Under the pieces are notes generated by a model that was given only the letters and a program-made list of their open reading frames with translations, was not told where the DNA came from and made no database searches. The position numbers and the translations under genes are program-made. From Flavobacterium frigidarium DSM 17623 (lineage in GTDB: Bacteria; Bacteroidota; Bacteroidia; Flavobacteriales; Flavobacteriaceae): a DNA stretch of 64,000 nucleotides. The stretch spans positions 62,001 through 126,000 of the forward strand of contig NZ_KE384393.1 of NCBI RefSeq assembly GCF_000425505.1, in the 5' to 3' direction. Positions 26,743-33,842 of this stretch are shown piece by piece. Numbering within the stretch: the stretch's first letter is position 1; each line of letters opens with the position of its first letter.

Positions 26743-27288
26743 ATGATGGATACAAATAATACTGAAGTTTCGATTTTTGCTGGGGGATGTTTCTGGTGTA
26801 CCGAGGCGGTGTTTCTAGAACTTAAAGGAGTAAGTGAAGTAGTTCCAGGCTATATAGGTGGTGCAATAGAAAATCCTACTTATGAAGCCATTTGCACCGG
26901 AAATACTGGCCATGCCGAAGCCATTAAAATTACATATGATAATCGCGAGATGAGTTTTGGAGAATTGTTAGAGGTGTTTTTTGCTACTCATGATCCTACA
27001 ACATTAAACCGCCAAGGAAATGATATAGGAACGCAATATCGAAGTGAGGTGTTTTATTTGAACGATTTTCAAAAAGAAATGACCGAAGGCTATATCAAGT
27101 TGTTAAATGATGAGAATGTTTTTGGGAATCCTGTCGTAACACAAGTATCGCCAGCGCCACATTTTTACCCGGCAGAAAATTATCATAATAACTATTACAA
27201 TCAAAATAAAACACAGGGATATTGCTCGTATGTGATTACACCTAAGATTGATAAGTTAAAGAAATATTTTCAGGAAAAGTTAAAATAG
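26743..27288 (+). CDS. msrA: Peptide methionine sulfoxide reductase MsrA
   Basis: A 181-residue MsrA. The catalytic Cys16 lies in the family motif GCFWC, followed by GYIGG, GHAEAI and the HDPTTLNRQGNDIGTQYRS segment that binds the substrate. The C-terminus has QGYCSYVI, whose Cys can act as the resolving residue. The enzyme reduces the S-form of methionine sulfoxide in oxidised proteins with thioredoxin as electron donor and acts in the cytoplasm (no signal peptide). It stands alone on the plus strand, divergent from lolD. Confidence 0.95.
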   Translation: MMDTNNTEVSIFAGGCFWCTEAVFLELKGVSEVVPGYIGGAIENPTYEAICTGNTGHAEAIKITYDNREMSFGELLEVFFATHDPTTLNRQGNDIGTQYRSEVFYLNDFQKEMTEGYIKLLNDENVFGNPVVTQVSPAPHFYPAENYHNNYYNQNKTQGYCSYVITPKIDKLKKYFQEKLK

Positions 27289-27338
27289 AAATGGCACTTA
27301 ATTTGCAGTAGCTCATTTGAACAATTTAATCTTTACTT

Positions 27339-27632
27339 ATGGAAGTTAACGATGCTGCTATTGCGAAAAGAATCATGTATAAAAATTTAATTCTAGGGAT
27401 TGTATTTGATGCTATAGGAATGCTGTCATTTGCAATCCCTTTTATAGGAGAGTTCTCTGATGTTGTTTGGGCGCCTATAGCAGGCTATTTAATGACACTC
27501 ATGTACAAAGGAACTACAGGGAAGATAGGAGGGATTATTGCTTTTATCGAAGAAGCATTGCCTTTTACAGATGTGATTCCCACATTTACATTAACTTGGA
27601 TTTATACTTATATTATTAGAAGAAAGCTTTAG
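27339..27632 (+). CDS. Conserved small membrane protein
   Basis: A 97-residue hydrophobic protein with about three membrane helices (LILGIVFDAIGMLSFAIPF; a central one around WAPIAGYLMTLMY; FTLTWIYTYII at the end). No named family is recognised. Its stop overlaps the stop of the convergent gene at 27629 by four bases. It follows msrA by 50 bases and may be co-transcribed with it. Confidence 0.7.
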   Translation: MEVNDAAIAKRIMYKNLILGIVFDAIGMLSFAIPFIGEFSDVVWAPIAGYLMTLMYKGTTGKIGGIIAFIEEALPFTDVIPTFTLTWIYTYIIRRKL

Positions 27633-27931
27633 TTTTTAAATAGGAAACCAAATCCCATACTAATCAGCATTTTTTTCTCGAAAGCCCAAAAGAATTTAAA
27701 CTGCCCAAAAATAAACCCGATTATCACCAGCAATACTTGATAGATAGGGAAAATTAAAATCAGCCGAATGGGAGTGTAAAGTAGTCCCAAATCTTCCTTT
27801 GTAAATCCTATTAATGCACACAGCGGTTTTGACAACCATGCAGATGCTGATCCTGTAATTGCAAATACTACGAATATAACGGCTAATTGAAAATTAGATG
27901 TAATGCCCCAACGCTCTTTTAATTTCTTCAT
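27629..27931 (-). CDS. DUF6787 family membrane protein
   Basis: A 100-residue protein with two or three membrane helices. The start MKKLKERWGITSNFQLAVIF and the W-F-KK end pattern fit the DUF6787 family, which is found in Flavobacteria and has no known function. The reading frames at 27339 and here converge with overlapping stops. Confidence 0.75.
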   Translation of the reverse strand: MKKLKERWGITSNFQLAVIFVVFAITGSASAWLSKPLCALIGFTKEDLGLLYTPIRLILIFPIYQVLLVIIGFIFGQFKFFWAFEKKMLISMGFGFLFKN

Positions 27932-27963
27932 TTTTATTTATAATGATTACAAATATACTAAGA

Positions 27964-28395
27964 TTATCTCGTGGGGACATAACCAAATAGTTTTTGTTTA
28001 TAGGTATTTTGAAAATATATGAAATAATTATAAATTAGGTAATTTACCTCATATCCATAATCAGTAATTTGGTCATAACTTATTGTCATTTCGTACAAAT
28101 TTGGGTTGTAACGATAGGGTTGAAGTACTCTGCGATTCCATTCGTCTACCCACAGTTGGTTTTTATTTTCTAAATAAGATTGTGAGTGATAGTTTCTAGG
28201 AAATGCTCTAGAGGCCAACCAATAACTAAAACCAGGATCGATAATTACCACCTCATATTCTAGCTCGTCGTTTGCAATTCTAATAGTATCACTTACACTA
28301 TCATTCGCAATCCGCTTTTGCGACGGAAACTCCTTTGAAGCATTGCAACTACAAAAAAAGACGATAAGTAGGAGCGTAGTTATAATTGTTTTCAT
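27964..28395 (-). CDS. DUF6146 family lipoprotein
   Basis: I choose the Met at 28395, which gives a 143-residue protein beginning with a lipoprotein signal (MKTIITTLLLIVFFCSCNAS). The longer frame to 28455 would bury this signal behind 20 residues. The mature part has the aromatic pattern of DUF6146 (FSYWLASRAFPRNYHS, LWVDEWNRR, YEVNYLIYNYFIYFQ). The function is unknown, and it is probably attached to a membrane facing the periplasm. A terminator for the upstream gene separates it from the DUF937-like gene. Confidence 0.75.
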   Translation of the reverse strand: MKTIITTLLLIVFFCSCNASKEFPSQKRIANDSVSDTIRIANDELEYEVVIIDPGFSYWLASRAFPRNYHSQSYLENKNQLWVDEWNRRVLQPYRYNPNLYEMTISYDQITDYGYEVNYLIYNYFIYFQNTYKQKLFGYVPTR

Positions 28396-28452
28396 GATCA
28401 GCGGTTTGCTTTTAAAATTACAAAATTTTGTCTGGAAGGGTTTCGATTTTAA

Positions 28453-28484
28453 CAAAAAAAAAGCACTTACCTTAGTAAGTGCTT
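28453..28484 (-). terminator. Terminator after the DUF937-like gene
   Basis: AAGCACTTAC at 28461-28470 pairs with GTAAGTGCTT at 28475-28484 around CTTA. On the minus strand it is followed by eight T residues (28460-28453). Confidence 0.8.
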
Positions 28485-28511
28485 TAGATATTATTTTAAA
28501 ATAATAAAGTT

Positions 28512-29072
28512 TTATTTGCCAAAAAGACCGCCTAGCATTCCGCCTAAACCACCGCTTTTTTTACTTACTGCATCCATTGCATCACTCATATCTACTTTTC
28601 CATCTCCGTTTTGATCTAAACCAAATTGGCCACCATACTTAGAAATTGCATCCATAATTCCTGCATTATCTCCGCCCCCAGAAACAGCAGCAATTATATC
28701 AGAGATTTCAAAACTAGAATCTCCTGAATCTTTTGCTTTACCTACAAGTGCACTAATAATTTTCGGAATTAAAGTTGAGGCCACACTCGCAGCTGTACCA
28801 CTATTAATTCCTAATTTTTCACTTAAATTACCAGTAAGCTGTTGTGTTAACTGTTGTACAGCAGGATTTGAAGCGTCTTTTGCATTATTACCTTGAAATA
28901 ATCCACCTAATTTAGATAAGTCGCCATCAGCAACCATTTTTTGTAAGCCTGTGATAATAGATGTACTAGCCTCATTTATTACCGCCTCATTTTTTTCGTT
29001 TGGAATAGCGTCATTTTTTACAACAGTATCCTGCCCAAATTGCTGAGCTAATTGTGTTAATTGTTCGAACAT
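28512..29072 (-). CDS. DUF937-like protein with EF-hand loop
   Basis: A 186-residue Gly/Ala/Ser-rich helical protein of the DUF937/YidB-like type: paired segments around NPAVQQLTQQLTGNLSEKLG and VASTLIPKIISALVGK. The C-terminal part carries a calcium-binding EF-hand-like loop DQNGDGKVDMSD, and the protein ends in a glycine-rich GGLGGMLGGLFGK tail. There is no signal peptide. The function is not known. It stands between two strong minus-strand terminators, so it is probably a single-gene unit. Confidence 0.75.
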   Translation of the reverse strand: MFEQLTQLAQQFGQDTVVKNDAIPNEKNEAVINEASTSIITGLQKMVADGDLSKLGGLFQGNNAKDASNPAVQQLTQQLTGNLSEKLGINSGTAASVASTLIPKIISALVGKAKDSGDSSFEISDIIAAVSGGGDNAGIMDAISKYGGQFGLDQNGDGKVDMSDAMDAVSKKSGGLGGMLGGLFGK

Positions 29073-29112
29073 TACTTTTGATTTTTTGGTTTGATGACAA
29101 TTTACTAAAAAA

Positions 29113-29146
29113 AAAGGGTTTACTAAAATATTTTAGTAAACCCTTT
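29113..29146 (-). terminator. Terminator after serA
   Basis: A perfect 34-base palindrome, AAAGGGTTTACTAAAA paired with its complement around TA. On the minus strand it is followed by more T residues. It lies 27 bases past the serA stop. Confidence 0.8.
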
Positions 29147-29172
29147 CTTAACTATTTGATGTTCAGATTTAA

Positions 29173-30123
29173 TTATCCAATTAAACTGATTATTTGTGAA
29201 GCAAGTTCTGTACCAATTCTGTCTTGAGCTTCTCCGGTTGCTGCACCAATATGTGGTGTCAAAGAGATTTTTGAATTCATCAAAATGGTCATTTCAGGAG
29301 TTGGTTCGTTTTCAAAAACATCTATTCCAGCAAACAAAACTTTTCCGCTGTCTAATGCTTTTACAAGTGCTACTTCGTCAATAACACCACCACGAGCGCA
29401 GTTTACAATCCCTACACCGTCTTTCATTGTAGCGATTTCTTTTTCACCAATGATGTAGCCTTTTTGGGCAGGAACGTGTAAAGTAATAAAATCAGCTTCT
29501 TTGAAAACCGATTCTAATGATTGAGAAACTAGTGTAGTTGTAATAGATTGACCATCAAAGAACGATACTTTTACATCTACTTGAGGTATAAAACTATCAG
29601 CAGTGATTACCTTCATACCTAGGCCTAGCGCCATTTTTGCGGTAGCTTGACCAATACGACCAATACCTACAATTCCTAAAGTTTTACCTCTTAGCTCAAT
29701 ACCATTTGCATAGGCTTTTTTCAAACCGTCAAAATTAGTGTCTCCTTCTAATGGCATGTTTCTATTAGAATCATGTAAAAAACGAACACCTGAAAACAAG
29801 TGAGCAAATACTAATTCAGCCACAGATTCTGAAGATGATGCAGGAGTATTGATCACATGAATTCCTTTGCTTTTTGCATAGTCAACATCTATGTTGTCCA
29901 TACCTACACCACCACGACCAATAATTTTTAATCCTGGACAAGCATCTATGATATCTTTGCGAACTTTTGTCGCGCTACGCACAAGAACAACACTTACGTT
30001 ATTTTCATTTACATAGTTTGCAATTTGTTCCTGAGCTACTTTTGCAGTTATTACTTCAAATCCACCTTTTTCTAAAGCTTCTATTCCACTTTTTGAAATT
30101 CCGTCGTTTGCTAATACTTTCAT
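29173..30123 (-). CDS. serA: D-3-phosphoglycerate dehydrogenase (short form)
   Basis: A 316-residue D-2-hydroxyacid dehydrogenase. The NAD-binding motif GIGRIG is at 153-158, and the catalytic Arg (about 244, CARGG), Glu (about 271, FENEP) and His (about 291, PHIGA) are all present. It lacks the C-terminal ACT regulatory domain of the long SerA, so allosteric serine inhibition of that type is not expected. It should oxidise 3-phosphoglycerate to 3-phosphohydroxypyruvate, the first step of serine synthesis. The next enzyme, SerC, is encoded 104 bases upstream on the same strand, which supports the assignment over other 2-hydroxyacid dehydrogenases. Confidence 0.9.
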   Translation of the reverse strand: MKVLANDGISKSGIEALEKGGFEVITAKVAQEQIANYVNENNVSVVLVRSATKVRKDIIDACPGLKIIGRGGVGMDNIDVDYAKSKGIHVINTPASSSESVAELVFAHLFSGVRFLHDSNRNMPLEGDTNFDGLKKAYANGIELRGKTLGIVGIGRIGQATAKMALGLGMKVITADSFIPQVDVKVSFFDGQSITTTLVSQSLESVFKEADFITLHVPAQKGYIIGEKEIATMKDGVGIVNCARGGVIDEVALVKALDSGKVLFAGIDVFENEPTPEMTILMNSKISLTPHIGAATGEAQDRIGTELASQIISLIG

Positions 30124-30227
30124 TTTTTTTAATTTAAAGATTGAATAATTAAAAAATTCAATCTTGATTTGTTTCTAATGGAAAGGCTAGTAGTATAAAC
30201 ACCAGCTATCCGTCTATATTTTAATCT

Positions 30228-31298
30228 TTAAATTGCTTTTTCTAATGCTTGCATTACATCTACTAATACTTGAACGCTTTCAATAGGCATTGCATTGTAC
30301 ATAGATGCTCTATAACCACCTACTGAACGGTGTCCTGGAATTCCAGAGATTCCCGCTTCTTTCCACATTGCGTCAAAAGTAGCAGCGTGATCAGGGTTAT
30401 TCAATAAAAAAGTAGCATTCATATTAGAACGATCTTCTACTGCAGCAGCTCCTTTAAATAAAGGGTTTCTGTCAATTTCATTGTAAAGTAAAGTTGCTTT
30501 AGCGTTGTTTAATTTTTCAACAGCAGCAATACCACCTAGTTTTTTCAACCATTGTAATGTTAGCAATGAAGCATACACAGGAAAAACAGGAGGTGTGTTG
30601 TACATACTTTCTGCTTTGATGTGTTTTTCATAATCTAAAATACTTGGAATCGTTCTGCCTGATTTACCAAGAATCTCTTCTTTTACAATTACTAAAGTAG
30701 TTCCAGCAGGTCCCATATTTTTTTGCGCTCCAGCATAGATAATATCAAATTGAGTAAAATCTAAAACTCTAGAAAAAATATCTGAACTCATGTCGCATAC
30801 CACAGGCATATCAACAGATGGAAATTCCTTCATTTGTGTTCCAAAAATAGTGTTGTTACTCGTGCAGTGAAAATAATCTGCATCTGCAGGAACAGTGTAT
30901 CCTTTAGGAATATTGTTATAGTTTTGATCTTTTGAAGAAGCAACAGTAACTGTCTCTCCAAAGAATTTAGCTTCTTTAATTGCTCCGCTTGCCCAAGTAC
31001 CTGAATCTAAATACGCAGCTTTTCCGCCTTCTTTCATTAAGTTGTAAGGAACCATTAAGAATTCTAAACTAGCACCGCCAGCAAGAAATAATGCTTGATA
31101 TCCTTTTCCTTCTAAACCTAGTAATTCTAAAGCTAGTGATCTAGCCTCATCCATGATGGATACAAAATCTTTACTTCGGTGCGAAATCTCTAAAATAGAA
31201 AGCCCTGATTCGTTAAAATTTAAAATAGCTTGAGCTGATTTGTCAAAGACCTCTTGTGGTAAAATGCAAGGTCCAGCGCTGTAGTTGTGTTTTTTCAT
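30228..31298 (-). CDS. serC: Phosphoserine aminotransferase
   Basis: I choose the Met at 31298 (MKKHNYSAGPCILP), which gives 356 residues and matches the usual start of SerC (HNFSAGPxxLP). The upstream 11 codons of the longer frame are unlikely to be translated. The protein shows ISHRSKDF, the substrate segment GGASLEF, the PLP-lysine region AGAQKNMGPAG and the C-terminal GHRSVGGYRAS. It transfers the amino group from glutamate to 3-phosphohydroxypyruvate with PLP as cofactor. It also has a role in pyridoxine synthesis in some bacteria. It lies next to serA. Confidence 0.95.
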   Translation of the reverse strand: MKKHNYSAGPCILPQEVFDKSAQAILNFNESGLSILEISHRSKDFVSIMDEARSLALELLGLEGKGYQALFLAGGASLEFLMVPYNLMKEGGKAAYLDSGTWASGAIKEAKFFGETVTVASSKDQNYNNIPKGYTVPADADYFHCTSNNTIFGTQMKEFPSVDMPVVCDMSSDIFSRVLDFTQFDIIYAGAQKNMGPAGTTLVIVKEEILGKSGRTIPSILDYEKHIKAESMYNTPPVFPVYASLLTLQWLKKLGGIAAVEKLNNAKATLLYNEIDRNPLFKGAAAVEDRSNMNATFLLNNPDHAATFDAMWKEAGISGIPGHRSVGGYRASMYNAMPIESVQVLVDVMQALEKAI

Positions 31299-31391
31299 GG
31301 TGTAGTTTATGTCCGAAAATTTAAGACGCAAATTTCGTCAATACAACTTGAATATCTGTTAAATTATTCGCAATAATTAATCAATTTTAGA

Positions 31392-32450
31392 CTATGTTAT
31401 TAACAAAAACGATATAGTGTCTATATTATCTGCATAATCCCATAATTGAGGCTTTTGAGTCTCTCCAAATGAAATACTACCATCAATTAAATCATTACTT
31501 ACGATGCATTGAATTTGGTCTTTTTCATCATTTAATTGCTTTTTCAAAAGATCAAGATTTTCATATCGCTCATAGAACACACTTGAAATAGGCGAAGCGT
31601 AACTCGCATCTTCTTTTAAAGTCAAAAATCCGTTGTCGAGTAATTTAAAATTACTCATTAAAAACACAGCTTTATTATAATCATAGTTGTTAGCATATTT
31701 TTCATAATGAATCACATCTTGATATTCGAAAATAGCTTCAAAAAATGCATCAAAGGAATACTCTTTAGGAACGAATAGCTTTGAGACGTTGCGGCAACCC
31801 AAACCAAAATACCTAAAAATATCTTCTCCTAGTGCGAGTAGTTGTTCTTTAGACTCTGATCCATCTATAACAGCAACCGAGTTTCTATTCTTTCTAATTA
31901 TCGAAGGCTTGTCTTTAAAGTAGTATTCAAAATAACGTGCTGTATTGTTGCTTCCTGTCGCAATAACGGCATCAAAATTTTCTAGCTTTCCTTCTACAAA
32001 AGTTATTTTATCAGCAAATTTAGGCTCTAAAGCAATTATGTATTTTGCTAGAAAAGGCAATAAGTGTTGGTCATTTGAAGATGTTTTTACAAGTACGCTA
32101 TGACCTGTGATCAACACAGAAAAAAAGTCGTGAAAACCAACTAAAGGGATATTTCCGGCTAGGATTAGGGCAATGTTTTTTTGGACTACACTATCAAAAT
32201 TATAGTTTGAAAGCCATTTTTCAAGGTTTTCTTTCGATAAGGCTTCTGCCCAAGACTGTATCGCAAAGTATACCTGTTCAGGAGTATACCAGCCGTTATG
32301 AGATTGTGATAATTCAATTAATTTGTTAAATTCATTGAAAAACAAATCATTTTTAAGGACATTTTCGTTCTTAACTGTTTCATTAGCATTGAACTGCTTT
32401 AAAAAATGACCTAATTCAATAAAAATGTTTTTTTTAACTTCTAATGTCAT
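31392..32450 (-). CDS. Acyl-CoA reductase-like protein (LuxC family)
   Basis: A 352-residue protein of the LuxC/acyl-CoA reductase type within the aldehyde dehydrogenase superfamily. Visible parts are the N-terminal helices, the NAD-binding strand region IALILAGNIPLVGFHDFF, FVEGKLENFDAVIATGSNN and GLGCRNVSKLFVP with the probable catalytic Cys. In Flavobacteria it is typically found beside the ferredoxin and serC/serA genes, as here. The physiological substrate is not known. It is divergent from the ferredoxin gene with face-to-face promoters. Confidence 0.85.
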   Translation of the reverse strand: MTLEVKKNIFIELGHFLKQFNANETVKNENVLKNDLFFNEFNKLIELSQSHNGWYTPEQVYFAIQSWAEALSKENLEKWLSNYNFDSVVQKNIALILAGNIPLVGFHDFFSVLITGHSVLVKTSSNDQHLLPFLAKYIIALEPKFADKITFVEGKLENFDAVIATGSNNTARYFEYYFKDKPSIIRKNRNSVAVIDGSESKEQLLALGEDIFRYFGLGCRNVSKLFVPKEYSFDAFFEAIFEYQDVIHYEKYANNYDYNKAVFLMSNFKLLDNGFLTLKEDASYASPISSVFYERYENLDLLKKQLNDEKDQIQCIVSNDLIDGSISFGETQKPQLWDYADNIDTISFLLIT

Positions 32451-32454
32451 AATG

Positions 32455-32486
32455 TTTGTTTATGAATTGTTTTGATTGTAATTTTG
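32455..32486 (+). promoter_or_regulatory. Promoter of the ferredoxin gene
   Basis: TTTG at 32455-32458, a 20-base spacer, then TAATTTTG at 32479-32486 match the Bacteroidetes promoter. The message would carry a leader of about 110 bases before the ATG at 32601. Confidence 0.65.
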
Positions 32487-32488
32487 CA

Positions 32489-32520
32489 CAAAAATAAGCA
32501 TAATTAAACCGAAAGTCAAA
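32489..32520 (-). promoter_or_regulatory. Promoter of the acyl-CoA reductase gene
   Basis: On the minus strand TTTG (32520-32517), a 20-base spacer and TATTTTTG (32496-32489) match the Bacteroidetes promoter. It lies 39 bases from the start at 32450 and next to the divergent plus-strand promoter. Confidence 0.65.
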
Positions 32521-32600
32521 AGGCAATATCCCAAAAGGATATTAAGATGATAAAAACGGATTGCTTACGGTGTTATAACGATCAATTTAAGACAAGAATC

Positions 32601-32951
32601 ATGGCAATAATAATTACTGACGAATGTATCAACTGTGGTGCATGTGAACCAGAATGTCCAAATACAGCTATTTATGAAGGAGCTGACGATTGGAGATATA
32701 AAGACGGAACAAAATTATCTGGTAAAATAATTCTTCCTGATGGAACTGAGGTAGATTCTGATGATGCACAAACGCCTATATCAGATGAAGTTTACTACAT
32801 CGTACCAGGAAAATGTACAGAGTGTAAAGGTTTTCACGATGAGCCTCAATGTGCTGCTGTTTGTCCAGTTGACTGTTGTATTCCAGATGATAATCACGTA
32901 GAATCTGAAGAGACTTTATTAAATAGACAAGCTTTCTTGCATAACGAATAA
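32601..32951 (+). CDS. 4Fe-4S dicluster ferredoxin
   Basis: A 116-residue ferredoxin. I choose the Met at 32601 (MAIIITDECINCGACEPECP), which puts the first cysteine motif CxxCxxCxxxCP at the usual distance from the start; the longer frame from 32547 adds an unlikely 18-residue lead. The second cysteine set (CTECKGFHDEPQCAAVCPVDC) has the long spacing between its second and third Cys seen in YfhL-like ferredoxins. It should bind two 4Fe-4S clusters and carry electrons in the cytoplasm. A strong terminator follows. Confidence 0.92.
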   Translation: MAIIITDECINCGACEPECPNTAIYEGADDWRYKDGTKLSGKIILPDGTEVDSDDAQTPISDEVYYIVPGKCTECKGFHDEPQCAAVCPVDCCIPDDNHVESEETLLNRQAFLHNE

Positions 32952-32975
32952 ATTCACTTTAAGCAAAGCAAAAAA

Positions 32976-33007
32976 AAACCTGAGTACATTGTATTCAGGT
33001 TTTTTTT
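32976..33007 (+). terminator. Terminator after the ferredoxin gene
   Basis: AACCTGA and TCAGGTT arms enclose a short loop, with a run of eight T after and a run of A before, so it may work on both strands. Confidence 0.8.
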
Positions 33008-33071
33008 GTTGAATGTATCTCGTTTAATTATTTACTTTTTTTTATCCTGCAAATTCTACTTGACTACAGGT

Positions 33072-33105
33072 CAAAAAAAAATCCCGATCATTAGTTGATC
33101 GGGAT
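33072..33105 (-). terminator. Terminator after the 177-residue secreted protein gene
   Basis: ATCCCGATCA at 33081-33090 pairs with TGATCGGGAT at 33096-33105. On the minus strand a T-run follows at 33080-33073. Confidence 0.8.
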
Positions 33106-33127
33106 CTTTCATTTGTTGTTTTAAAGA

Positions 33128-33661
33128 CTATTTACTTTTTGTAAATGTAGTTACTGTTACAGTGTCGTTATCTGAATCATAGTTTTCTAAGATTAGATTC
33201 CCGCTTTTGTCAAAATAACCATACGATGTTTGGTCGTTTGTTCTGTAGATGTAGTTGTTGTTAGATGTTTTTCTTAACACTCCGCTATTTTGTCCATCAG
33301 GAAATGTTACTGTATATCCTACATTATCTGTGCTAATTTTATATTTTTTTCCGTCCAAATCATAGTATGCTGAGCGATCAACATCAATCATTCTTGTCAC
33401 TCCGTTAGCAGTGATTTTTGTTGTTGATGTCACATCTATTGGTGAAGAAATCTCGTCTTTATTTAAGGAGCTGGAATTGGCGTCTTTCAATTGTATCGCT
33501 TGAGTTTCATTGGTCTCCTTAGATTTTACCATTTGTTTTTCACCGTCAGAATCTTTGATAGTGGTAATTCTAGTAGTTACTTCCGATTTTACATTTTTAA
33601 TTTGTGCTTGCATTGAAATAGAGCATACAACTGCTGCCATTACTAATAGTATCTTTTTCAT
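33128..33661 (-). CDS. Secreted hypothetical protein
   Basis: A 177-residue protein with a clear Sec signal peptide (MKKILLVMAAVVCSISMQAQ, cleavage after AQA-type residues). The mature part is polar and rich in Thr, Ser and Asp, with repeated short strands (YDLDGKKYKIS, GYFDKSGNLILENYDSDND) that may form a beta sheet. No family is recognised. A single-gene unit with its own terminator. Confidence 0.75.
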   Translation of the reverse strand: MKKILLVMAAVVCSISMQAQIKNVKSEVTTRITTIKDSDGEKQMVKSKETNETQAIQLKDANSSSLNKDEISSPIDVTSTTKITANGVTRMIDVDRSAYYDLDGKKYKISTDNVGYTVTFPDGQNSGVLRKTSNNNYIYRTNDQTSYGYFDKSGNLILENYDSDNDTVTVTTFTKSK

Positions 33662-33842
33662 AATAGTGTGTTTAAATATTTATATCTACAAATGTACAGC
33701 ACGATGCATTCCAAGCTGTTACATTTTGATATGCAAAGATTATAGAATTTTTGACTTCAAATAATCAGATGATTGCTCAAAATGAATTCATAAAAAAAGG
33801 AGCGCCAGTAGACACTCCTCTTTCAAACAAAAATAAACTCAA

